This document shows, piece after piece, positions 36,656 to 46,625 of a DNA stretch of 64,000 nt. A program made the position numbers and the translations under genes. This DNA comes from Bolinopsis microptera (Eukaryota > Ctenophora > Tentaculata > Lobata > Bolinopsidae), in the NCBI RefSeq assembly GCF_026151205.1, contig NC_087076.1, forward strand, positions 21,198,828 through 21,262,827, in the 5' to 3' direction. The notes under the pieces are model-generated. The model was not told where the DNA came from, searched no databases, and saw only the letters and a program-made list of their open reading frames with translations. Positions within the stretch are counted from its first letter, which is position 1. Every line of letters begins with the position of its first letter.

Positions 36656-36955
36656 TGTTAGATGGCCTCTAGTTGAACAATAAAACCCGTATTTGTCGTA
36701 TGTACAAAACCTGTAAAACAAAATACTTTATTACATAATAGAATAACTTTACCACCAAATTAAACCAATTCCAAATAAATACCTAATAACTAAACATTAT
36801 AAATACTTACCGATTGGACGGTAGTGTGCTGCCAATGTTCCACTCCTCCCCAGTCCAATCGGTTATCCTTCTTTGCTTGTCATTGCTAGAAAAGGTAAAC
36901 ACGGTTAGAAGTATTCTGTCACGAAAGAGAGAGAAAAGTGTGAACAGTAATAACA
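36656..36955 (-). repeat. Long terminal repeat (3' LTR in element orientation)
   Basis: 300 bp, TG...CA ends, identical by eye to 41373-41672. Confidence 0.95.
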
Positions 36956-37024
36956 TTCCCCGGTTTTCCTTTTCCAGCAATGCTAGCCCCAATTTCTCTC
37001 AAGATTGCACTGTTAAATTACACA

Positions 37025-37875
37025 AAAATACGCTCGAAGATCCCGTCTGAGCTACAGCTGTCGTCAGATTATCACCCGCAGTGACCTATCTGGACGAATC
37101 CATTAAATAATTAAAATACAGTCAACAACCCCGTTTGAGTTATAGCTGTCTTCAGATTATCACCCGCAGTGACCTATCTGGACGGATCCATTAAATAATT
37201 AAAATACAGTCAACAACCCCGTTTGAGTTATAGCTGTCTTCAGATTATCACCCGCAGTGACCTATCTGGACGAATCCATTATATAATTACAATACAGTCA
37301 AAAACCCCATTTGGGTTATAGCTGTCTTCAGATTATCACCCGCAGTGACCTATCTGGACGAATCCATCAAATAATTAAATACGCTCAACAACCCTGTTGG
37401 AGCTACAGCTGTCTTCAGATTATCACCCGCAGTGACCTATCTGGACGAATCTATCAAACAATAAACTTGTACCCACAAATACGCTCAACAACCCTGTTGG
37501 AGCTACAGCTGTCTTCAGATTATCACCCGCAGTGACCTATCTGGACAAATCTACCAAACAATAAACTTGTACCCACAAATACGCTCAACAAACCCCGTTG
37601 GAGCTGCAGCTGTCTTTAGATTATCACCCGCAGTGACCTATCAAGACGAAACTGCCGAATATTAAAATCGTCCCTGTATTTACGCTCAACAACCCCGTTG
37701 GAGCAACAGTTGTCTTTAGATTATCACCCGCAGTGACCTATCAAGACGAAACTGTCAAACATTTTGATAATACACATAAATCATAAATACGCTCAACAAC
37801 CCCGTTGGAGCATCAGATGTCTTCAGATTATCACCTTGAGTGACCTATCGAGACGAAACTGTTCGGAACTTATTA
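37025..37875 (-). repeat. Nine tandem units of 88-101 bp inside the LTR element
   Basis: Each unit contains TCAGATTATCACCCGCAGTG (slightly varied) about 90 bp apart. The array lies near the 3' end of the element in its own orientation. Confidence 0.92.
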
Positions 37876-38137
37876 CAGAGAAAAACATAACAAGTCATAT
37901 TAAAATCTCTTTAAAACCCCGCTAAAATATAAATGCCGCGCGCGCGCGCATTTTCAAATGCTAACACTATAAGTACTTTCTACACCTACGAGCTCAAAAT
38001 TACTAGCAACACAGAAAATCCTTTGTTCTAAAAAAAACTCACCGAGAGGTTATAATATCCAGCTCAAAAACTAAAAGCGTCCCCATAAAACGAGTAAATA
38101 ATTGAGATAAATACTAAAAGAACAACTCGGCAAAGTA

Positions 38138-39777
38138 CAGGGTGGCCCATAAGTGACTACCCACACGCAACCTCTTAATAACTCACGTAATTCGTCTCCA
38201 AATTGCACCAAAATTTCAGAGATTATAGATATGGGTCAAACTTAGATTTCCTGAAAGTTTCGTAAGCCACGCCCAATTACAGTGGGCGTGGTGTGACACT
38301 CCCTCTTTTTCACTATTGTCTTCATAAAATGAGAACGCTTTAAGCTAAGAACTCAAAATTTTTTGCACACATTTGGCTTGATAATTGAAAACCTTTCCCA
38401 AAGTTTCAAGTTCATTGGTTAAAATATGGCTGAGTTATGACCATTTTAAAATCCATCGGATATGTGATCCGAGCACTCAGTCAGTGATATTTGCACTCAA
38501 TTAGTGATCTCGTCACCCAATCTGATCAAGAGTAAGGCGTTAGCGTGTATTAATGAGGTTCATTAGGCTTTGATTGGATACCGATGATGACTTTGCTAGA
38601 AAGGAAAACACAAATTTTTAGGATAAATCAATAAATGAAACCAACTTTTCAGGAAAAGCCGTTCTCTCCACCACTTCATCCGGTCTAGTAGAGCCCCAGT
38701 GAATTGCCTTCTGGGAGTTGACATATCCGTTTATATGGCAGTGAGCCTCGTCGCTGTACCAGATTTCGTCCTCAAAGTAGGGATCCACGTTCTGCTTGGA
38801 CAGGAATGTGTTGGCGAAATCTATCCTCGATTGGAAATCACGGTCCAAAAGTTTGTGTTTCTTTGTGATTCGGTAGGTTCGGTTAGAAAGGTCTTGCTTT
38901 AGGATTCGCTGAAGGGTTGTTCTGCTGATGTCTAAGGCAGGAACTCGTTTCCGGGTGCCAATCTTAGGTGTGTCCATCACGTCACCAACAACCATCGTGA
39001 CGTTTTCTACAGTCCTAGCAGTTCGTCTTCTGCCGACTCTTCGCCGATCGTGTGCAGAAAACGTAAACTTGATCTTGTGATGAATGTCCGGCAAGGGGGT
39101 GGTCAGTTGAATTTCATCTGAAATTGTCGTTTAATCTGAGGGTAGAACTCCCCATTTTCTTTCATCAGGTAGACGAACAATCGTTGTTCTGCAGTAAAGG
39201 GAGGATAGTAAACCATTTTCGATGATTCAATGGATGGTTCATTCCTTTTTATTGATTGTAAGGAACCTGTGACTAGCAGGGCTAACAAGCCCTGAAATGG
39301 TGACACCACCATAAATTCGCGTGATAACGTTTTAGGTGCTGTCAGCTGTATAGGCCGGCCCACAAGCAGGCTGCAACCAATCAAGCGGTGCATGTGAGCC
39401 AAACACGCCATTAACCAAGTGACGAGATCACTGACTGAGTACTCGGATCACGTATCCGATGAGTTTTGAAATGGTCATAACTTAGCCATATTTTAACCAA
39501 TGAACTTGAAACTTTGGGAAAGGTTTTCAATTATCAAGCCAAATGTGTGCAAAAAATTTTGAGTTCTTAGCTTAAAGCGTTCTCATTTTATGAAGACAAT
39601 AGTGAAAAAGAGGGAGTGTCACACCACGCCCACTGTAATTGGGCGTGGCTTACGAAACTTTCAGGAAATCTAAGTTTGACCCATATCTATAATCTCTGAA
39701 ATTTTGGTGCAAATTGGAGACGAATAACGTGAGTTATTAAGAGGTTGCGTGTGGGTAGTCACTTATGGGCCACCCTG
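38138..39777 (-). mobile_element. Mariner-like element with terminal repeats of about 360 bp, inside the LTR element
   Basis: Ends CAGGGTGGCCCATAAGTGAC (38138) and its inverse (39777) are flanked by TA duplications (38136-38137, 39778-39779). The inverted repeats extend about 360 bp. The transposase between them is broken. Confidence 0.93.
38618..39225 (-). pseudogene. Truncated, frameshifted mariner/IS630-type transposase
   Basis: The N-terminal part (from about 39219 to 39103: MVYYPPFTAEQR, a helix-turn-helix start) is out of frame with the continuation. The continuation (39094-38618) has an HTH-like region and IWYSDEAHCHINGYVN, the DDE-type second-strand motif around the first or second catalytic Asp. 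It stops after FIDLS, so the last catalytic acidic residue is missing. It cannot encode an active enzyme. Confidence 0.85.
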
Positions 39778-39779
39778 TA

Positions 39780-40320
39780 GATTAGCTCCCTAAATTAGCT
39801 ACAAACATATTATATACGCAGATATATTATTATGTTTACCTGGGACCACATTCTTTTGCAAATTAAAATGATATATACAAACTTAAAATAAAAACTGACG
39901 AGACGAAATAATATATACTCCTGACATTGCTCAGCAATTAACTCGTAAAAAACGACTAAAACACGATTCTACGAATCATGGAACTGAATTTACATACTGA
40001 ATATTACTCTTATTTCTTATAAACAGACATAATTGATCTTATAATAAATATTCGACTCATTTCTATATTTATTATCATAGAATCCGACAATAAAATGCGA
40101 TAAAAACTTAAAACACGACACATAACAAATTACAAAACATAAAGCTGAATAAACTCACAATTCCTAAAATAGAAACATTGACTTTTGTTTGACCCAACGC
40201 TCTTGACTCATACATTAAACGACACAAAACAGTCATTTGATTGCCTTCTTGTTTCTCAATCAAGATACTTTTCAAAATCTACTCTGAACAAAGGTTTTTA
40301 TGTATTGCTAGCTCTCTCGA
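39780..40320. other. Non-coding interior of the LTR element
   Basis: No pol-like frame follows the gag stop on the minus strand. Confidence 0.7.
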
Positions 40321-41271
40321 TCATTCCGTATTTCCAAGGTCAGCATCCTCAGATCCGGGGAATGTGTTAAAGGAACACTGAGCAACCATATGACCTGGTT
40401 GGTGGCATATAAAACAACATACCTTGGGACTACTACTCCCCCTCATATAAAGCTTTTGTCCTCGTTTCTGAGCATATGAGTTGTATCTTTGCTGTCCTCT
40501 ATCCTGAGCATCAGGGTTATATCTGTTTTCTTCTCTCATTGTTTGACCCGTGAAATTCCTTTGATCCCCATTTCTGGTCCAGTGAATGTCAGACCCCAAT
40601 TTGTAATCCCCAGCTAGAAAGACAGGTTCCTGCTTTACCATTTCCTCCATAAGAGTACTTTTAAAAGGTAGACTAGAGTGATTCTCATTCCTTGTGAATC
40701 CATCTCCAAACGTCCTTTTTAACTGTTCTTGCATCAAGTCATAGGATAATGTACTAGTGCAAGTTGCTCTAACTAATCTCGCCTGTTCATCACTTAGGCT
40801 TGCCTGATTTAATAGTCTATACGCTAATACCATGTCATCGTAAAGATCTTCGTTCTTTCTGAGCTGTTTGAGAATTTTATACCTCCTCTGGAATTCCAAG
40901 ATGTAGTTGTCTATATCTTCTCCATCTCCTCTCCTGTATCCCTCAAAATCATCTATTGCCTTAAATAAAGACTGAGTACTGTCCTTCTTATACAGTTTGT
41001 CCAGTTCGGCAATGAGTTTATCAACTCCATCTTCTGCTCCTAGCACTTTTAATGTCATGTTTATAGAAACCTCCTGTGGTCTACCTTTCATGTTCATAAT
41101 CAGCTTACTAGCTTGCTGTTTCGTTGATGCTGCGGTGCCAAGCTGCCATATTAGCACTTTCTTCTTCCATGTGCTGTAGTCAGCGCTGTCGTCTAAAACT
41201 GGTATCTCACGAAGACTCATAGTTATAGTTCGACTAAAAAAAAACAAAAAAACTCTAAAACTGTCTCTCAA
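40321..41271 (-). CDS. Gag protein with CCHC zinc knuckle (copia-like)
   Basis: 316 codons; the likely start is Met18 (MSLREIPVLDD), since the first 17 residues are basic-hydrophobic and upstream. DYSTWKKKVLIWQ, then DGVDKLIAELDKLY and YILEFQRRY resemble the capsid-type gag region of copia-like elements of marine invertebrates. A knuckle CFICHQPGHMVAQC (residues 286-299, CX2CX4HX4C) binds RNA. Gag packages element RNA into particles; with no pol in the element, reverse transcription must come from a partner. The frame is intact, consistent with the apparently identical LTRs. Confidence 0.88.
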   Translation of the reverse strand: MRDSFRVFLFFFSRTITMSLREIPVLDDSADYSTWKKKVLIWQLGTAASTKQQASKLIMNMKGRPQEVSINMTLKVLGAEDGVDKLIAELDKLYKKDSTQSLFKAIDDFEGYRRGDGEDIDNYILEFQRRYKILKQLRKNEDLYDDMVLAYRLLNQASLSDEQARLVRATCTSTLSYDLMQEQLKRTFGDGFTRNENHSSLPFKSTLMEEMVKQEPVFLAGDYKLGSDIHWTRNGDQRNFTGQTMREENRYNPDAQDRGQQRYNSYAQKRGQKLYMRGSSSPKVCCFICHQPGHMVAQCSFNTFPGSEDADLGNTE

Positions 41272-41372
41272 ATTAGTCTCTAAATTAGTCTAAATTGTAG
41301 TCTAAATAACAAACAATCAAAGTGCCACTGTCAGGTCGTTGCGTAGAACGTTTTCCGACTTCCTGCTATCAC

Positions 41373-41672
41373 TGTTAGATGGCCTCTAGTTGAACAATAA
41401 AACCCGTATTTGTCGTATGTACAAAACCTGTAAAACAAAATACTTTATTACATAATAGAATAACTTTACCACCAAATTAAACCAATTCCAAATAAATACC
41501 TAATAACTAAACATTATAAATACTTACCGATTGGACGGTAGTGTGCTGCCAATGTTCCACTCCTCCCCAGTCCAATCGGTTATCCTTCTTTGCTTGTCAT
41601 TGCTAGAAAAGGTAAACACGGTTAGAAGTATTCTGTCACGAAAGAGAGAGAAAAGTGTGAACAGTAATAACA
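41373..41672 (-). repeat. Long terminal repeat (5' LTR in element orientation)
   Basis: 300 bp. Just inside it (minus strand, 41372 downward) GTGATAGCAGGAAGTCGG is the expected primer-binding-site position; the tRNA is not recognised. Confidence 0.95.
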
Positions 41673-41835
41673 CAGCTTTCAGTTTTAAAATTTTCAGTTT
41701 ATTCAGATTTTTTGTTTTCGATATTGCAAATTTTTAATAAATCATGTTCAGATTATGGTGATAATGGATGTAAAGGTACTTCAACCGAATTAACAATCCA
41801 ACCGTGTGTATGACGTGTCCCAGTAGCCAATCATA

Positions 41836-41866
41836 ATATATATATATATAATATATATTCATTTTG
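41836..41866. repeat. TA microsatellite
   Basis: Short TA run ending repeat B copy 2. Confidence 0.9.
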
Positions 41867-42383
41867 CACCCAGAGAAAGATGTGATCACAGAGGTAGTAA
41901 CAATATTATGTTCATGACAAGGTATTGGCCATTGGGCTGCTGCAAGTTATATTTTGCTAAGATATTACAGCTTTTGTAAGCTTACGCGTATACACTTGGC
42001 TATGTGAAATCTTTTCATGCATTCTCATTGATCTGGAGTCCTCATTCATGCTAATTCACATTACTTTTATTGTATGTTTTATCCGTTAAAAGTAGACGCG
42101 AATATTTATGTAACGGTCCTAATATTTGGAACAAATATTTTACGAGTATCACCTGTTAATCATAAAATAGAGATTTGCTGATTTTTTGATTTACAGGTTA
42201 AATCGTGGAAGGCACCTGCAGTTTTTGGTATGAGGCTTATATGCTAATTTTGTATAAACTGCTTTAATGGGACAAGTACAGGAAATGTCAATTTAAATTT
42301 TACTCTAAAAATTTGCCGTATTTCTTCAGCTGTTTTTGACTTCATGTTGCTTAAGTTTCAGCACCAAGTGTAGTAGTTAAAGA

Positions 42384-45300
42384 ATGCCCTCTGCTCCAAT
42401 ACCCCCTCCTACACCCCCTCCTAGAACTCGAAAAGAAGAACTCGATAGAACTAGAAAAGAAGAACTTGATAGAAGAACTCAAATAGAAGAATATATAAAA
42501 TCAGAAAGGCTAAAATCAGATAAGGTAGAAGAAAACCCTGTCACTTCAGAATCGGATCTATGTGGAATATGCAAGAAAGGAGATGGGAGAAGAACATCTA
42601 GATGGGTTGAGTGCGGAAAATGCCAGGTATGGTTCCACATTTCATGTGTCAATGTTTCAGTGAAACAATATGATACTATAAGTAAAGAGTCAACCGAGTG
42701 GACATGCCAGAAATGCAAGAAAACAGGCAAGATGGATAAAAGTAAGTTGGCGTGGGGAGAAATGAATAGCGAGGAAGCCATTACTGAAATGATCAACACA
42801 GTGTATGCAGAGATAATAACATGGGATAAGAATTTTATGCGACTTCCACGTGGAAAGGCTGGCAAAGACTTCATCCTTGAGCTAACCAGACTGTTCACTA
42901 TGTTCACCCCAGACTCTGTGTGGGAGAAGGATTCACTTTCCCTTGTACAGATATTTATCCCTCTGATCCTCCAGAAACCATCAGCAAGATCCAAAGCTCG
43001 TGAGAACAACAAATATCTGATATCAAGGCTTCAGAAATGGGATATCGGAAACATAGAGGAACTCTTAAACGAATGTAAAGTGATACAGAGCCGCCTTCAG
43101 AAGATAAACATCACTAAAGAGTTCAATGAAAAGAAAGCTTTCTGCCGGAGAATGCTTCAGGGTAAAGTAAAGGAAGCCACACGACTAATAGACAATGAGA
43201 AGAGAACTGGGATTCTTCCTATAGATGACGACACAATCAGACAGCTGCGGGACAAACACCCACCTGCAACAAAGCGTAAGGGGCCAGAAAAACTGCCAAC
43301 AATCGATATCCAACCTGTATTGTTCGAAGAAATCGATGGTGAAGCTATAAAAGCTGCAGCCAAGAACACCCATGGTTCAGGAGGCCCTACCCTCATAGAT
43401 GCTGATGGTTGGAAACATATCTTATGCTCAAAGAGCTATGGAAAATCCAATGATATCCTAGCTCATGCCATAGCCGATGTCACCAAAAGATTATGCACAG
43501 AAACTATCGATCCATCCATACTCAGAGACCTTCTTGCAAGTAGATTGATTCCTTTGGACAAGCGACCAGGAGTCAGACCCATCGGAATCGGTGAAGTTTT
43601 GCGACGTATCATGACAAAAACCGTAACAAAAACCATCAAAGAACACATAAAGGAAGCAAGTGGGTCTCTTCAAACCTGTAGTGGCATTGAGTCAGGCATA
43701 GAGGCTGCAGTTCACTCAATGGCGGAGAACTTTGCCAACGACAACAGCCAAGGCCTTCTCCTAGTTGATGCATCAAATGCATTCAATAGTTTACACCGAG
43801 AGCAGGCCCTTGATACTGTTGCAACAACTTGCCCTGTGTTTCACCAATTCCTTAAAAACACCTATCAAACAAGGACAAAACTCTACATTTCGGGGTCAAA
43901 GTCAGGGGAGTTCATTTGGGGCGAAGAAGGAAACACTCAAGGAGACGTTGCAGCAATGCAATTTTACTCCATAGCCACTAGACCTATAATAGATGATCTC
44001 AGAGCTTATGCAGAAGCAACCATGGTGTGGTACGCTGATGACAGCTCTGCATGTGGAAGCTTCATCCAACTTCTTCAGTGGTGGAATAGACTTTGTGACA
44101 TCGGTCCGGGATATGGGTATTATCCCAACGCTAAAAAGACCATTCTAATTGTCAAGAATCTTAAAGACCAGGCTGTAGCAGAGACACTATTTGGGCATCT
44201 TGGAGTTAAGATCACGACATCTGGAGAACGTCACCTTGGTGCAGTGGTAGGATCAAAGAAATACAGGGAAGATTACATCAAAGAAAAAGTTGAGAAATGG
44301 ATAACAGATATTGAACAACTTGCTGATATCGCTTCTGAAGAACCACAGCTGGCTTATTCAGCCTTCACCAAAGGAATATGCCACCGATGGAGGTTCTTCA
44401 TGAGAACAATACCTGACATTGCAGAGTACTTTGCCCCACTGGAGAGCAAGATCACGCATGTGCTCATTCCAGCCCTCCTCGGTCGTCCAGTCAACCAGCA
44501 CGAGAGAGATATCCTCGAACTTCCTGTTCGTTGTGGCGGGCTAGGTATCATCAATCCTGTCAGAATAACATCCCGTGAATATGCTTACTCAGTAGCGGTA
44601 ACTAAAGACCACGTGAGTTTGATCAACCAACAAGACCCAGATATCACCAAGCTGGACATGGGCAAGATAAAAGAAAAGAAAGAAGAACTGAGGAAACAGA
44701 AAGAGGAGTTTCTCTCTCAAAGGTTCAAGGTGCTCCACAAAGAATCAGATCATCAACTAAAGAACCACTTAGACCAAGCAAGAGAGAAGGGAGCCTCAAC
44801 ATGGCTTTCGACACTACCACTGAAAGACCTCAACTATGTTCTGAACAGGCAGGAGTTCCAAGACAGCATACGCTTAAGGTATGGTTGGAAGATCCAAGGA
44901 GTGCCCTCTAAATGTGCTTGTGGAAATGTTAACAGTATCTACCACGCCCTTGACTGTAAACTAGGCGGATACGTTAGCATGCGCCACAACGCTATTAGAG
45001 ATACTGCTGCTTTCTTCCTCCGAGAAGCAAAGTGTAAAGATGTAAGGATAGAACCAGCACTCCTGACAGTCCAACCAAGCTCCTTCTCAAGAAAGATCAA
45101 CACCCAGGATGAAGCCCGTCTTGATGTTGCAGCTGTCGGATTGTATGCACCCTTTGAAAGAACATTCTTTGACATTAGGGTCACACATCCTAACTGTGAC
45201 ACAAACACATTTAAGATGCTAGATAAGATCTATAAAGATCACGAGAAAGAAAAGAAAGATTTGTATGAAGAGAGAGTACTTCAGTCAGAGAAAGGATCCT

Positions 45301-45569
45301 TTGTCCCTCTAGTCTTCACAACCTCTGGAGGTATGGGACCGCTATGCACTGTATTTGTAGATCGTGTCTCTGAGATGATAGCTGACCATAAAAAAGAAGC
45401 CAAGAGCCAAGTCAAAAATCATATCAGAACACGATTCAGATTTGATCTGTTAAGAAGTACACTCATTGCACTAAGAGGAATCAGAGGAAGATCAACGGCC
45501 CAGCATCTTGAACTGCATGACATCTCCTTCAACCTCATCCCCCAGAAGACGAGCTTTGAGGTCTCCTAG
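42384..45569 (+). CDS. Retroelement polyprotein: PHD finger, reverse transcriptase, restriction-like endonuclease
   Basis: 1061 intact codons. A proline-rich, basic N-terminus is followed by a PHD finger (C60, C63, C77, C80, H85, C88, C108, C111). A reverse transcriptase follows, with motif A (LLVDASNAFNSL), motif B (GNTQGD) and the catalytic YADD (residues 550-553). The C-terminus has a CCHC cluster (C844, C846, H854, C858), RHN and an EARLDVAAVG...FFDIRV stretch that fits a PD-(D/E)XK restriction-like endonuclease. No apurinic endonuclease is present. This is the plan of RLE-type single-ORF non-LTR elements; the PHD finger may guide it to modified histones. The exact clade is not named. A shared family is widespread in cnidarians from memory, not checked. 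Confidence 0.88.
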   Translation: MPSAPIPPPTPPPRTRKEELDRTRKEELDRRTQIEEYIKSERLKSDKVEENPVTSESDLCGICKKGDGRRTSRWVECGKCQVWFHISCVNVSVKQYDTISKESTEWTCQKCKKTGKMDKSKLAWGEMNSEEAITEMINTVYAEIITWDKNFMRLPRGKAGKDFILELTRLFTMFTPDSVWEKDSLSLVQIFIPLILQKPSARSKARENNKYLISRLQKWDIGNIEELLNECKVIQSRLQKINITKEFNEKKAFCRRMLQGKVKEATRLIDNEKRTGILPIDDDTIRQLRDKHPPATKRKGPEKLPTIDIQPVLFEEIDGEAIKAAAKNTHGSGGPTLIDADGWKHILCSKSYGKSNDILAHAIADVTKRLCTETIDPSILRDLLASRLIPLDKRPGVRPIGIGEVLRRIMTKTVTKTIKEHIKEASGSLQTCSGIESGIEAAVHSMAENFANDNSQGLLLVDASNAFNSLHREQALDTVATTCPVFHQFLKNTYQTRTKLYISGSKSGEFIWGEEGNTQGDVAAMQFYSIATRPIIDDLRAYAEATMVWYADDSSACGSFIQLLQWWNRLCDIGPGYGYYPNAKKTILIVKNLKDQAVAETLFGHLGVKITTSGERHLGAVVGSKKYREDYIKEKVEKWITDIEQLADIASEEPQLAYSAFTKGICHRWRFFMRTIPDIAEYFAPLESKITHVLIPALLGRPVNQHERDILELPVRCGGLGIINPVRITSREYAYSVAVTKDHVSLINQQDPDITKLDMGKIKEKKEELRKQKEEFLSQRFKVLHKESDHQLKNHLDQAREKGASTWLSTLPLKDLNYVLNRQEFQDSIRLRYGWKIQGVPSKCACGNVNSIYHALDCKLGGYVSMRHNAIRDTAAFFLREAKCKDVRIEPALLTVQPSSFSRKINTQDEARLDVAAVGLYAPFERTFFDIRVTHPNCDTNTFKMLDKIYKDHEKEKKDLYEERVLQSEKGSFVPLVFTTSGGMGPLCTVFVDRVSEMIADHKKEAKSQVKNHIRTRFRFDLLRSTLIALRGIRGRSTAQHLELHDISFNLIPQKTSFEVS

Positions 45570-45644
45570 ATTTGTTTATGTAAATTTTGATATTTTACTG
45601 TACTATTTTATGTTGTATATAATTTTACGGACGAAATGATACCA

Positions 45645-45758
45645 GGGGGACTCCCAACCCACCGCTTCGGCGGGTAGTTGACGCACCTTTCACAAGCAAG
45701 AGCCACTTTGGTCTACTTGCTGTGAGGTGTCTCAGCTACATGGGTTGGGGGTCCCCCC
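45645..45758 (+). ncRNA. Structured 3' UTR element (three-stem, cloverleaf-like)
   Basis: GGGGGACTCCCAACCCA (45645-45661) pairs with 45741-45757 over 17 bp with one G-U. Inside are CCGC-TTCG-GCGG (45662-45673, a very stable tetraloop) and a long stem 45684-45700 with 45715-45729. It lies between the retroelement stop codon and a T run, so it is probably the template-recognition structure of the element's RNA. Confidence 0.8.
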
Positions 45759-45779
45759 TTTTTTTTTTTTTTTTTTTTT
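45759..45779 (+). terminator. T21 run after the structured RNA
   Basis: 21 consecutive T directly follow the closing stem. It could end Pol III transcription, or it could be the A-tail of a minus-strand retroposon; neither is shown. Confidence 0.4.
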
Positions 45780-45979
45780 ATTTTATTAATTCTGGTTTTA
45801 GTTAAGGAGAGTCAATTTCAAGAAGCTCTAAATGAACAACAGAGCTCTGAACTATACAGTGTACACGCTCTGTCAAGAGATATTGATAAACATGCAACTG
45901 GATTCATTTGAAAAGGTAATTTTTCAGTGTTTCAGCATTCGCCAAGCTGATGTTTACTTCCTTTTGTTACTTTGGTGTG

Positions 45980-46189
45980 CTACATAGAATCCTCTATCAG
46001 GTCATCAGAGTTGCTGACCACCTGGACTGCAAGGTCGCTGCCTTTATTCCACTCAAATCTTGTAGGTTTATAACCTACCAGGACGCACGCTGAGTTGGAC
46101 TCGTCGACGGTCCTTGGAACAAATATTTTACGAGTATCACCCGTTAACTCAAATCCAGTAACAAGTTTCCATTTCGACAGCTGTATCAT
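45980..46189 (-). CDS. Possible terminal exon of an unrecognised gene
   Basis: A 69-codon frame ends in TAG at 45980. It includes TGDTRKIFVPRTVDESNSAC and FEWNKGSDLAVQVVS, which look like real, non-repetitive protein, and upstream AG acceptors exist (for example at 46203-46202). A 40-bp piece of the same sequence recurs at 42115-42158 on the other side of the retroelement. Family unknown; no other exon found. Confidence 0.35.
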   Translation of the reverse strand: MIQLSKWKLVTGFELTGDTRKIFVPRTVDESNSACVLVGYKPTRFEWNKGSDLAVQVVSNSDDLIEDSM

Positions 46190-46392
46190 GCCACTGGAGG
46201 CTCAACCGGGAATGATTTCATAAACTTTGTAAGCATTTCTTTAAAGTGCAGGGGATCTTCAATAGTATGCATGTTTGGTAGGATTAAGTTCCACAATCGA
46301 GGTTCAATAACTGCAAACGAATTGTCGTAGAGCGTTTGGTTCACTGCTATATTTCTTCAGAATGGGAATAATTGCCTTTTGGCCATGTCAGA

Positions 46393-46625
46393 GCAGTGGC
46401 ATAATGTTGGCTGTTGGAGCCCCCACTAAAAAAGCGCCCCCTTTCCTATTGGTGCCCCTCCCTAAAATTGAACAAATTAGATGATTTTAGAGGGTACAAC
46501 GGTAGAATCTCTAAAAAAGTGTGTTTCTTGAGCAAAATGTGCAGTTTTGCTAGTACCGTATTTAAGTTTTCCTAATTGTCCCACATTCAAACGACTGTTT
46601 GGTGCCCCCCTAAGATGGCAGCACT
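46393..46625 (-). mobile_element. hAT-like element fragment, inverted
   Basis: It begins CAGTGGCATAATGTTG and matches 5398-5706 in reverse. The far end is lost. Confidence 0.75.

Larger units (their letters stand above)
36651..41677 (-). mobile_element. Gag-only LTR retrotransposon (TR-GAG-like), very young
   Basis: The LTRs 36656-36955 and 41373-41672 are both 300 bp, begin TG, end CA, and I see no difference between them. CAGCT is duplicated on both sides (36651-36655, 41673-41677). The coding strand is minus. A purine-rich tract complementary to 36956-36975 precedes the downstream LTR. The interior has one gag frame, nine tandem units and an inserted mariner, but no protease, integrase or reverse transcriptase. 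Confidence 0.93.
36439..41836. repeat. Repeat B copy 2, split by an LTR retrotransposon
   Basis: 36439-36655 continues directly into 41673-41836 if the retrotransposon is removed, collapsing the CAGCT duplication. Confidence 0.85.

Noticed and set aside
42479-43012. 177-codon minus-strand frame inside the retroelement
   Set aside because: Shadow of the plus-strand PHD/reverse-transcriptase frame.
45797-45912. Possible exon (KESQFQEALNEQQSSELY...) after GGTTTTAG
   Set aside because: Reads like coiled-coil protein and has an acceptor and a stop, but no partner exon was found. A candidate mini-exon at 42198-42228 gives no convincing joined product.
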